From an uncultured Collinsella sp. (GTDB lineage Bacteria > Actinomycetota > Coriobacteriia > Coriobacteriales > Coriobacteriaceae): DNA of 64,000 bases. The notes below the pieces were generated by a model. It saw nothing but the letters and a program-made list of their open reading frames with translations. It searched no databases and was not told the DNA's origin. Of this stretch, positions 29,899 through 37,298 are shown piece after piece. Location: NCBI GenBank assembly GCA_902470815.1, contig CABRHS010000001.1, forward strand, positions 62,001-126,000, read 5' to 3'. Every line of letters begins with the position of its first letter. The stretch's first letter is position 1. The position numbers and the translations under genes were made by a program.

Positions 29899-29975
29899 GC
29901 GTGCTGCGAAGGGTCCCGCTGCCCGTCGGCCCCTGCTTTCTGCGGTCTTGACCCCGCTCAACCCGGGTTGGCGCC

Positions 29976-30014
29976 GGTTTATTTCCCCAAGTGGTCTATC
30001 AACCTGAATAAACT
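29976..30014. promoter_or_regulatory. Candidate operator B upstream of ptcA
   Basis: GGTTTAT (29976-29982) is inverted as ATAAAC (30008-30013) inside AACCTGAATAAAC (30001-30013). It lies about 115 bases before the ptcA start and matches site A. Confidence 0.45.
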
Positions 30015-30128
30015 CACCCTTTTGCGGACACCGGCCAAAGATGGGGTCACGGCAAAAAGCGGGATGCACGAGACGCCCCGCAAAGGAAAAGTCGGCGCCA
30101 AGACGGCGGACGACGGAAAGGACGAGCA

Positions 30129-31208
30129 ATGGCTATGCCCAAGGACTTCATCGACACCAATGAGTTCACCAAGGAGCAGATCCTGGCGATCGAGGATCTC
30201 GGTCTCGCCATGAAGAAGGCCATCAAGGTTGACGGGTACTACCCGCACCTGCTCCGCAACAAGACCCTCGGCATGATCTTCCAGCAGGTCTCCACCCGCA
30301 CCCGCCTCTCCTTCGAGACGGCCATGACCGATCTGGGCGGCCATGCGCAGTTCTACGGCCCGGGCTCCATCCAGCTCGGCGGCCACGAGTCCCTGGGCGA
30401 CACCGCCCGCGTCATGGGCTCCCTGCTCGACATCATGATGGCTCGCGTGGACCGTCACAAGGACGTCGTCGGCCTGGCTGAGGGCTCCGCGGTGCCCGTC
30501 ATCAACGGCATGTCCGAGTTCAACCACCCCACGCAGGAGATGGGCGACCTCATGACCATGCTCGAGAACCTGCCCGAGGGCAAGAAGATCGAGGATTGCA
30601 CCCTCGCCTTCATCGGCGACGCCACCCAGGTCTGCCTTTCCCTCATGTTCATCTGCTCCAAGATCGGCATGAAGTTCGTGCAGTTCGGGCCCAAGGGCCA
30701 CCAGATCAGCGACGGCGCCCTGCACGTGGGCACCGAGGAGGAGCGCGCCGAGTTCGGCAAGAAGCTCATGGCGATCGGCGAGGAGAACTGCAAGGTCTCC
30801 GGCGGTTCCATCGTGATCTCCGACGACATCGAGTGCATCAAGGGCGCCGACTTCATCTACACCGACGTGTGGTACGGCCTGTACGACGAGGAGGTCGAGG
30901 GCGAGAACTACATGGACGTCTTCTACCCCAAGTACCAGGTCACCATGGACATGATGAACTTCGCCGGCCCGAACTCCAAGTTCATGCACTGCCTGCCGGC
31001 CACCCGCAACGAGGAGGTCACCGACGAGGTCATGGACGACCCCGAGCGCTCCCTGTGCTGGGTCGAGGCCGAGAACCGCAAGCACTCCATCCGCGCCCTG
31101 CTCGCCACGCTCGGCGCCCGCACCCCGCTCAATGACGATGACGTCGAGTACTCCGCCAAGGCCGAGCTGCACGCCGCCCTCGACAAGATCTGCGAGCTGC
31201 AGGCATAA
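30129..31208 (+). CDS. ptcA: Putrescine carbamoyltransferase (agmatine deiminase pathway)
   Basis: A 359-residue transcarbamylase that phosphorolyses N-carbamoylputrescine to putrescine and carbamoyl phosphate. The carbamoyl-phosphate site STRTR and HPTQ are present, with HCLPATRNEEVTDEV near residues 288-302. The segment FYGPGSIQLGGHESLGDTARV and the extra C-terminal helix region fit putrescine rather than ornithine transcarbamylases. First gene of the agu operon; start after AAAGGACGAGCA. A second ATG two codons later is possible. Known as aguB in lactic acid bacteria. Confidence 0.93.
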   Translation: MAMPKDFIDTNEFTKEQILAIEDLGLAMKKAIKVDGYYPHLLRNKTLGMIFQQVSTRTRLSFETAMTDLGGHAQFYGPGSIQLGGHESLGDTARVMGSLLDIMMARVDRHKDVVGLAEGSAVPVINGMSEFNHPTQEMGDLMTMLENLPEGKKIEDCTLAFIGDATQVCLSLMFICSKIGMKFVQFGPKGHQISDGALHVGTEEERAEFGKKLMAIGEENCKVSGGSIVISDDIECIKGADFIYTDVWYGLYDEEVEGENYMDVFYPKYQVTMDMMNFAGPNSKFMHCLPATRNEEVTDEVMDDPERSLCWVEAENRKHSIRALLATLGARTPLNDDDVEYSAKAELHAALDKICELQA

Positions 31209-31220
31209 GTCCTCTCTCAT

Positions 31221-31253
31221 GCGGGCGGCGGATGCTCGTCTCCTGCCGCCCGC
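31221..31253 (+). other. Intercistronic hairpin between ptcA and aguD
   Basis: GCGGGCGGC (31221-31229) pairs with GCCGCCCGC (31245-31253), followed by CTGCTTTC. The weak T-run suggests partial termination or mRNA stabilisation rather than a full stop. Confidence 0.55.
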
Positions 31254-31289
31254 CTGCTTTCTGCCATTGACTGAGCTAAAGGAATACCA

Positions 31290-32720
31290 ATGAGCGAATC
31301 CAAGAAGAAGCTCTCCTTTTTGACCGTGATCGCCACCGTCATCTGCGTCGTGTTCGTCTGCGAGGCCGCGGCCCCCGCCGCCGCCATCGGCAACCAGCAG
31401 TTCTTCTGGTGGATCTTCCTGGTCATCACCTTCCTGCTGCCCTACGGCATGATCGTCGCCGAGCTGGGAACCACCTATGACGGCGAGGGCGGCATTTACG
31501 ATTGGGTCCGCGAGGGCCTGGGCGACAAATGGGGCGCCCGCATCTCGTATTATTACTGGATCAACTACCCGTTCTGGATCGCCTCGCTGGCGACCATGTT
31601 CCCCGACATCCTGGGCATGGTGTTCGGCGTTGAGTTTTCTCTGGGCGCAAAGATCGCCATCGACCTGGCCTTTGTGTGGACGGTCTACCTCATGGGCCGC
31701 TCCAAGGTGGCCGATTCTGAGTGGGTGCTGAACGGCGGCGCCATCATCAAGGTGGCCGTGGCCGTGATCGTGGGCGCGCTGGGTATCTGGTACGCCATGA
31801 AGAACGGCTTTGCCTCAGACATGAGCCCGCACACGTTCCTGCCCGAGCTCACCAACGTCAACGCCCTGGGCTACCTGTCCATCATCATCTTCAACTTCAT
31901 GGGCTTCGAGGTCATCTGCACCATGACCGATGACATGGCCGACCCCAAGAAGGACATTCCCAAGGCGATCATCGTGGGCGGCCTGTCCATCGCGGCCATC
32001 TACCTGTTCGCGGGCTTCGGTATCGGCGCCGCGGTCCCGGCCAGCAAGATCGACCCCGACTACGGCATGATCTACGCCCTGCAGACCATGGTGGGCGACT
32101 CCCCAATCTTCAAGATCGTCTGCATCGCCTTCCTCATCACCCTGTTCGCCAACATGGCCGCCTGGTCCTTCGGCGTCAACTCCGTGGCCCGCTACGCCGC
32201 CGAGCACGGCAACATGCCCAAGATCTTCGCGTCCATGATCTCCAAGGACGACATGCCCAACGGCGCTAACCTGGTGAACGCCATCGTCGCCTCGCTCGTC
32301 CTGTGCCTGCAGCTCGTGCCCATCCCGGCCATCTCCGAGGGCATCTTCTGGATGCTGTTCGGCACCTCCGTGGTGTTCCTGCTACTCACCTACATCCCGA
32401 TGTTCCCGGCGTTCCTCAGGCTCCGCAAGGTCGACCCGAACCGCGAGCGTGTGTTCAGCTTTCCCTTCAAGGGAGCGCTGATGAAGGTCGCCATCGCCGT
32501 GCCCTGCATCGAGCTCATCCTGGCCATCGTTGCCACGATCGTGCCGCTCAGCGCCGCCGAGTTCGAGAGCAAGATCCCGATGCTCGTCATCTTCTTCGTG
32601 CTGCTGGGCGTTGGCGAGATCTTCCGCATCGTCTCCGCCAAGGGGCGCAAGGAGGAGTACAGGGGCCTGACGCCCGAGCTGGCCGCCGAGCGACTCGCCG
32701 TCGAGGCCGAGGAGAACTAG
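31290..32720 (+). CDS. aguD: APC-superfamily permease, agmatine/putrescine antiporter
   Basis: A 476-residue amino acid/polyamine antiporter with about 12 membrane helices. The N-terminal helix starts KLSFLTVIATVICVVFVCEA. The unwound segment before helix 2 and FNFMGFEVICTMTDDM (near 190-205) are typical of this subfamily. Placed between ptcA and aguA, it most likely imports agmatine and exports putrescine. Spacing is 81 bases from ptcA and 78 from aguA, each gap holding a hairpin. Confidence 0.88.
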   Translation: MSESKKKLSFLTVIATVICVVFVCEAAAPAAAIGNQQFFWWIFLVITFLLPYGMIVAELGTTYDGEGGIYDWVREGLGDKWGARISYYYWINYPFWIASLATMFPDILGMVFGVEFSLGAKIAIDLAFVWTVYLMGRSKVADSEWVLNGGAIIKVAVAVIVGALGIWYAMKNGFASDMSPHTFLPELTNVNALGYLSIIIFNFMGFEVICTMTDDMADPKKDIPKAIIVGGLSIAAIYLFAGFGIGAAVPASKIDPDYGMIYALQTMVGDSPIFKIVCIAFLITLFANMAAWSFGVNSVARYAAEHGNMPKIFASMISKDDMPNGANLVNAIVASLVLCLQLVPIPAISEGIFWMLFGTSVVFLLLTYIPMFPAFLRLRKVDPNRERVFSFPFKGALMKVAIAVPCIELILAIVATIVPLSAAEFESKIPMLVIFFVLLGVGEIFRIVSAKGRKEEYRGLTPELAAERLAVEAEEN

Positions 32721-32745
32721 CGCCTCGCATCTCATTTGGTTGTCA

Positions 32746-32770
32746 TGCGCGGGGCGGCCCGCCCCGCGTG
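32746..32770 (+). other. Intercistronic hairpin between aguD and aguA
   Basis: A near-perfect GC palindrome (GCGCGGGGCGG...CGCCCCGCGTGC) with a very short loop, 26 bases after the aguD stop and without a T-run. Confidence 0.5.
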
Positions 32771-32798
32771 CAAGGTTGTACGAATATGGAGGTTCACA

Positions 32799-34004
32799 AT
32801 GCGTACGATCTATGAATCCGACTCCACGCCTGCGGCTGACGGCTTCTTCATGCCGGCGGAGTTCGCCCCGCAGGACCGCGTGTGGATGGGCTGGCCCCAC
32901 CGCACCGACACCTGGGCCCACGGCGCCAAGCCCGCCCAGAAGCAGTACGCCGCCATCGCCCGCGCCATCGCCGAGTTCACGCCCGTCACCATGTGCGCCA
33001 ACCAGGCTGACTACGCCAACTGCAAGGCCGTGTTCGAGGACGACGAGAACGTCGCCGTCATCGAGATGACCACCGACGACGCCTGGTTCCGCGACACCGC
33101 CGCCACCTACGTGATCGACGGCAAGGGCGGCAAGCGCGCCTGCCACTGGCACTTCAACGCCTACGGCGGCCTCATCGACGGCCTGTACTTCCCGTGGGAC
33201 AAGGACGAGCAGATCGCCCTCAAGATGGCCGAGCTCTCCGGCTGCCGTCGCTATCGCCCTGACGACATGATCCTCGAGGGCGGCTCCATCACCGTCGACG
33301 GCGAGGGAACCCTCGTGGTGACCGATCAGTGCCTGCTGTCCCCGGGCCGCACCTGCTCCGCGGTGCTCGAGGAGGAAGAGGACCCCGAGTCCATCTGGCC
33401 CAAGTTCGCCCGCAAGTTCGAGCCCTGGAGCGAGGAGCTGCGCGAGTACATGACCGAGCACCTCAAGGACTACCTGGGTGTCGAGAAGGTCATCTGGGTC
33501 AAGGAGGGCATCGACCCCGAGGAGACCAACGGCCACATCGATGACGTGGCGACGTTCATCGCCCCCGGCGTCATGGCCTGCATCTGGACCGACGACCCCG
33601 AGTACCCCTTCTACGAGCAGTGCCACGCCGCGTACGAGACGCTCTCCAACGCCGTTGACGCCAAGGGCCGCAAGATGAAGGTCTACAAGCTGCCCATGCC
33701 CGTGAACCCGCTGTTCATGGACCAGGCCTCCTGCGACACCATCGACGCCGACGAGAACGCCGAGCCGCGCGTCGCCGACGAGCCGCTGATCGCCTCTTAC
33801 ATGAACTACCTGGTGACCAACCACGGCGTCATCGTCCCGCAGTACGGCGATGAGAACGACGCCCTGGCCGTCGAGACCCTGCAGAAGATCTACGACGAGG
33901 TTTGGGGCGAGGGCGTCTACACGTGCGTGGGCGTCCAGTCCGAGCAGGTCGTCTACGGCGGCGGCAACATCCACTGCATCACTCAGCAGGAGCCCTCCGC
34001 CTAA
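32799..34004 (+). CDS. aguA: Agmatine deiminase
   Basis: A 401-residue enzyme of the guanidine-modifying superfamily that converts agmatine to N-carbamoylputrescine and ammonia. Family motifs are MPAEFAPQDRVWMGWPHR near the N-terminus, DDAWFRDTAATYV, the EGGSI strand (residues about 155-160), HIDDVATF and the C-terminal catalytic cysteine in YGGGNIHCITQQ. GGAGG precedes ATG 32799; the longer frame from 32736 reads through the aguD-aguA spacer. Length is slightly above the usual 365-380 residues. Confidence 0.95.
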   Translation: MRTIYESDSTPAADGFFMPAEFAPQDRVWMGWPHRTDTWAHGAKPAQKQYAAIARAIAEFTPVTMCANQADYANCKAVFEDDENVAVIEMTTDDAWFRDTAATYVIDGKGGKRACHWHFNAYGGLIDGLYFPWDKDEQIALKMAELSGCRRYRPDDMILEGGSITVDGEGTLVVTDQCLLSPGRTCSAVLEEEEDPESIWPKFARKFEPWSEELREYMTEHLKDYLGVEKVIWVKEGIDPEETNGHIDDVATFIAPGVMACIWTDDPEYPFYEQCHAAYETLSNAVDAKGRKMKVYKLPMPVNPLFMDQASCDTIDADENAEPRVADEPLIASYMNYLVTNHGVIVPQYGDENDALAVETLQKIYDEVWGEGVYTCVGVQSEQVVYGGGNIHCITQQEPSA

Positions 34005-34129
34005 TGAGGCATTCCGCCTAACCACGCTTTCCCGCGGAGCGGAAGCACTCCGTTCAACACCCGCTTCCCTTCGTCATCTCCCGAAGGCCGCCTGGACCCG
34101 TCTCCAAGCCGGGCGGCCGCATCTCTTGC

Positions 34130-34166
34130 GGGGGCGCCCGATCTCGTGTGCGGGCGCCCCCATTTT
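34130..34166 (+). terminator. Terminator after aguA
   Basis: GGGGGCGCCCG (34130-34140) pairs perfectly with CGGGCGCCCCC (34151-34161), followed by ATTTTG. It separates arcC from the ptcA-aguD-aguA unit. Confidence 0.75.
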
Positions 34167-34458
34167 GCTCCACCGCGATAAAAGGAGCGCATAATCGCTC
34201 GAAATCTTGTATGGAGATGCATAGACAAGATGAATTGGCAGGAACGATATGCAGACAGGCTCCATTGGCAAATCGTTTGAGCATTGTGGTCAAACTATGC
34301 CGTTGTGCTTGGCATATTACGTTTATCGCCAATAATCGTCCGTTCACCAAGACAGTCGAGAACAATATGGCCCGACTGCGCTTGGGAGGGTATATTGCAT
34401 AAAGTACGTCTGCGGGTGAATATTTGTCACCTGCCAAACGAGAAGGAAAGAGGCAGAT
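34167..34458 (+). promoter_or_regulatory. Regulatory region upstream of the carbamate kinase gene
   Basis: Clearly AT-richer than its surroundings. Two inverted repeats are visible: ATCTTGT/ACAAGAT (34204-34231) and GTTTGA N9 TCAAAC (34275-34295). TGTGGTCAAACTA at 34285-34297 also occurs at 44250-44262, before the D,D-carboxypeptidase/VanR-like pair. The arcC ribosome site (AGAAGGAAAGAGG) closes the region. No gene is seen here. Confidence 0.45.
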
Positions 34459-35421
34459 ATGTCCAAGCCCCTCGGCAAGCCCGACCGCATCGTCGTCGCC
34501 CTCGGCGGCAATGCCCTCGGCAACACCCCTGAAGAGCAGATCGAGAAGGTCGGCAACGCCGCCCACGCCCTCCTGGGCCTCATCGAGCAGGGCAATGAGA
34601 TCATCATCACCCACGGCAACGGCCCGCAGGTCGGCATGATCCAGAACGCCTTCGCCGCAGCTCACGACGCCATCGGCACCCCCTCCATGGACCTGCCCGA
34701 GTGCGGCGCCATGTCCCAGGGTTACATCGGCTATCACCTGCAGCAGGGCATCGGCCGCGAGATGCACAAGCGCTATAAGCGTTGGCACGCCGCCACCGTC
34801 GTCACCCAGATCGAGTGCGATCCCGACGATCCCGCGTTCGCCAACCCGACCAAGCCGATCGGCCCCTTCTACACCGAGGAGCAGGCCAAGGAGATCATGG
34901 CCGAGAACCCCGAGATGACCTTCGTCGAGGACTCCGGCCGTGGCTGGCGTCGCGTCGTGGCCTCCCCGGAGCCCAAGAAGATCGTCGAGGCCGACTCCAT
35001 CCTCAACCTGCTCGATAACGAGTTCATCGTCATCGCCTGCGGTGGCGGCGGCATCCCTGTCGTCCGCGACTACGAGAACAAGGGCTGCTACAAGGGCGTG
35101 GCCGCCGTCATCGACAAGGACATGGGCGGCGAGCTCCTCGCCGAGGACTGCTCCGCCGACGTCCTGTTCCTGCTGACCGCCGTCGAGCACGTCGCCATCA
35201 ACTTCGGCAAGCCCAACCAGGAGGAGCTCGAGGAGCTCACCGCTGATGAGGCCGAGAAGCTCGCTGATGAGGGTCAGTTCGGCAAGGGCTCCATGGAGCC
35301 CAAGGTCCGCGCCGCCATCAAGTTCGCGCGCTCCCGCAAGGGTCGCACCTGCATCATCGGCGCCCTTGACAAGGCCGCCGAGACCATGGCCGGCCTCTCC
35401 GGCACCCGCATCACCGGCTAA
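34459..35421 (+). CDS. arcC: Carbamate kinase
   Basis: A 320-residue amino-acid-kinase fold enzyme that transfers phosphate from carbamoyl phosphate to ADP, yielding ATP, CO2 and ammonia. It shows VALGGNALGNTPEEQ at the N-terminus, THGNGPQVG, VVTQIECDPDDPAF, the PTKPIGPFY segment with the lysine typical of carbamate kinases, RRVVASPEP and ACGGGGIPV. It completes ATP harvest from agmatine (aguC in lactic acid bacteria). It has its own terminator and a 454-base upstream gap, so it can be expressed separately from ptcA-aguDA. Confidence 0.96.
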   Translation: MSKPLGKPDRIVVALGGNALGNTPEEQIEKVGNAAHALLGLIEQGNEIIITHGNGPQVGMIQNAFAAAHDAIGTPSMDLPECGAMSQGYIGYHLQQGIGREMHKRYKRWHAATVVTQIECDPDDPAFANPTKPIGPFYTEEQAKEIMAENPEMTFVEDSGRGWRRVVASPEPKKIVEADSILNLLDNEFIVIACGGGGIPVVRDYENKGCYKGVAAVIDKDMGGELLAEDCSADVLFLLTAVEHVAINFGKPNQEELEELTADEAEKLADEGQFGKGSMEPKVRAAIKFARSRKGRTCIIGALDKAAETMAGLSGTRITG

Positions 35422-35445
35422 TTGACGGTCTGCACCTGACGTGCG

Positions 35446-35484
35446 CCGCACCCGGATGCCAACTTTCGGGTGCGGTGTCTTTTG
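35446..35484 (+). terminator. Terminator of arcC
   Basis: CCGCACCCG (35446-35454) pairs with CGGGTGCGG (35467-35475), followed by TGTCTTTTG, 25 bases after the stop. Confidence 0.8.
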
Positions 35485-35501
35485 GCTCGTGTCTCCCTGT
35501 T

Positions 35502-35606
35502 GGCCATCCGATCGATTCCGCTTTTACACGACGGCGGGCGGATGGCCTTCCACATAGCCTCCCTCTCCTTTGGACGCCTCGGCTACTGCCCCGGGGCGTC
35601 CTTTTT
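35502..35606 (+). other. Paired hairpins with a second terminator; possible small RNA
   Basis: GGCCATCCG/CGGATGGCC (35502-35547, 28-base loop) is followed by a terminator, GGACGCCTCGG/CCGGGGCGTCC plus TTTTT (35572-35606). As the arcC transcript already ends at 35484, a second terminator implies another short transcript or a backup. Confidence 0.35.
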
Positions 35607-35634
35607 CATATGGGTTGTCGGATGCGCAATATGA

Positions 35635-35674
35635 GGGGCGGGTCGTCACCTTCCGGTGGCGGCCCGCCCCTTTT
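35635..35674. terminator. Hairpin between convergent genes
   Basis: GGGGCGGG (35635-35642) pairs with CCCGCCCC (35663-35670), with TTTT on the plus-strand side. It lies 64 bases beyond the stop of the minus-strand C39-like gene and may insulate both directions. Confidence 0.5.
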
Positions 35675-35737
35675 GTCATGTAGGCGCAGTTGGGTGGCGA
35701 GGCGCGATGGGCGGTCTGGCGGCGCTTCCCTTTTGCT

Positions 35738-37006
35738 TTACAGCCAGAACGACCAACAGGCGTTGGTCTGCTGGAGGAGCTGCTGGATCCCCCAGAGACG
35801 GGCGCTGTTGAATGGGCTGTTGGGGTCGAACACCTCGACCATGCCGCGCTCGTTTATGCTCCGCAGCACGATGAAGTGGCCAACGCTGGTGAAATCACCG
35901 GGGTACATGCTGCAGATGACCGGGCGGCCGTTCGAGAGCGCGTTCTCCACATCGGTTCGCGTGGGATGGATCTGCACGGAGTTGATGCCGAGCATGTTCG
36001 CGCCTTGGGTCATGAACGCCCACTCGGTGGCGCCGGTGGGGGCGAAGCCGTTCTGGTCGGCGAAGGCCGACATGGCCGCCGGGTCCATGTCGGTCCTGCC
36101 CGTCAGGCAGGCGTAGACCATCGCCATGGAGGTGGGCCCGCATGCGTTGGCGCGCACGGTGTCACCGGCGTACGGCTTGTTGGACCACACGGGGTCGATC
36201 TGATAGAGGTGGGGCATGGTGCCCTGCTTCCACTCAGATTTGGGTGTTGAGGCGGGCAGGGCTGTCATCCCGAGCTTGGACGGATGGACCACCTGCGCGG
36301 CCAGGCGCTTCTTTTCCGCTGCGGCCTGCTCCTGCGCGATGATCTCGGCCTCGCGCTTTTGCATGGTGGAGACGATGCCGAACGTTCCCAGGCCGATAAC
36401 GAGTAGCGCGACGAGCGCGATGATGACGCGGGGTTCGCGCAGGAGGTCGGCGGGCCTGTTGCGCGTGAAGATCCGGCCGGAATGCACATAAGGGTACGCG
36501 TTGCGCCGCGAGCCTCCGCTCATGTATTGCGGGGGTCGGCCCTGGGTGCGGCTGCGCGCACCGTATGGGGCGCGATTGGGTTGAGGGCCTCGCCTGCCCT
36601 GGGGCGTGCGGGTGCTTTGGGCTCCGTGGACCTCCGGGCGTCCGTTTCGCGCCGGTCCGCCTTGTGCGGGACGGCTCGAACGCGCCGAGACGCCGTCGCG
36701 CGCGTTCCCGCGATGGGGACCGCGCTGCGCGGCCCCGCGTGCGGGGATGTCGCCATAGGGTCCCCTGCCATCCGAGGGCCGGCCCGATCCGGTGCCGCGA
36801 CGGCGCTCATTGACGCCCAACGGCATCTCGCGCCCACGGTCGGCGGGGGAGCGGTGTTGCACCTGAGGCGAGGGACGGTATGCGCCCGACGCGGGGGTGC
36901 GATACGGCTCACGTGACGGGGCGCGGTAGGCGGGCCGATCGGCAGCGCGATAGGAGCTCAGGCGAGCGGAGCGTCGCTGGAGGTCATCGCGGTCGTCGAT
37001 ATCCAT
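35738..37006 (-). CDS. Type II membrane protein with extracellular C39-like (papain-fold) cysteine peptidase domain
   Basis: A 422-residue protein. Residues 1-190 are a hydrophilic, Arg/Pro/Gly/Tyr-rich, probably disordered cytoplasmic region. One transmembrane helix follows (about 194-215; VIIALVALLVIGLGTFGIV). The outer domain (about 255-422) matches Peptidase_C39-like folds: catalytic Cys in NACGPTSMAMVYACLTGR, His in VGHFIVLRS and Asp/Asn in DPNSPFN. Such domains cleave peptides or bacteriocin leaders, or act on wall peptides; the substrate is unknown. Start after GAGGACGGCAAT. It stands alone, convergent with arcC and divergent from the permease gene. Confidence 0.82.
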   Translation of the reverse strand: MDIDDRDDLQRRSARLSSYRAADRPAYRAPSREPYRTPASGAYRPSPQVQHRSPADRGREMPLGVNERRRGTGSGRPSDGRGPYGDIPARGAAQRGPHRGNARDGVSARSSRPAQGGPARNGRPEVHGAQSTRTPQGRRGPQPNRAPYGARSRTQGRPPQYMSGGSRRNAYPYVHSGRIFTRNRPADLLREPRVIIALVALLVIGLGTFGIVSTMQKREAEIIAQEQAAAEKKRLAAQVVHPSKLGMTALPASTPKSEWKQGTMPHLYQIDPVWSNKPYAGDTVRANACGPTSMAMVYACLTGRTDMDPAAMSAFADQNGFAPTGATEWAFMTQGANMLGINSVQIHPTRTDVENALSNGRPVICSMYPGDFTSVGHFIVLRSINERGMVEVFDPNSPFNSARLWGIQQLLQQTNACWSFWL

Positions 37007-37298
37007 ATTGCCGTCCTCTAAGGCTTGCGTGCACAGTGGATTGTATTTTAGCAGGTGACCAAGGGGCGTTTACGGGCGTGCCTTGGAGTGGGGGAGGGCG
37101 CGGGATGTGTAATTGCCGCTCGTCCCAAAATCGCGACCGCTCGTCCGCAGGGCAATTCCGAATGTCGACAAGAACAGAAAACGCGCAATGTGCGGCAATA
37201 TCCTGCAAGCGTGGAAAAGGCGCACGAACACGACCGTGCGCAGAGGGGTGGGCTCAGATTCGGATGATCGGGCCCCAAACAAAGAAAGGAGGCGTGCT
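37007..37298. promoter_or_regulatory. Divergent control region between the C39-like gene and the APC permease
   Basis: CCGCTCGTCC occurs twice, at 37116-37125 and 37137-37146 (21-base period). AATTGCC (37111-37117) is inverted as GGCAATT (37151-37157) around them. This nested arrangement looks like an operator. The AAGAAAGGAGG ribosome site of the permease ends the region. Confidence 0.4.
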
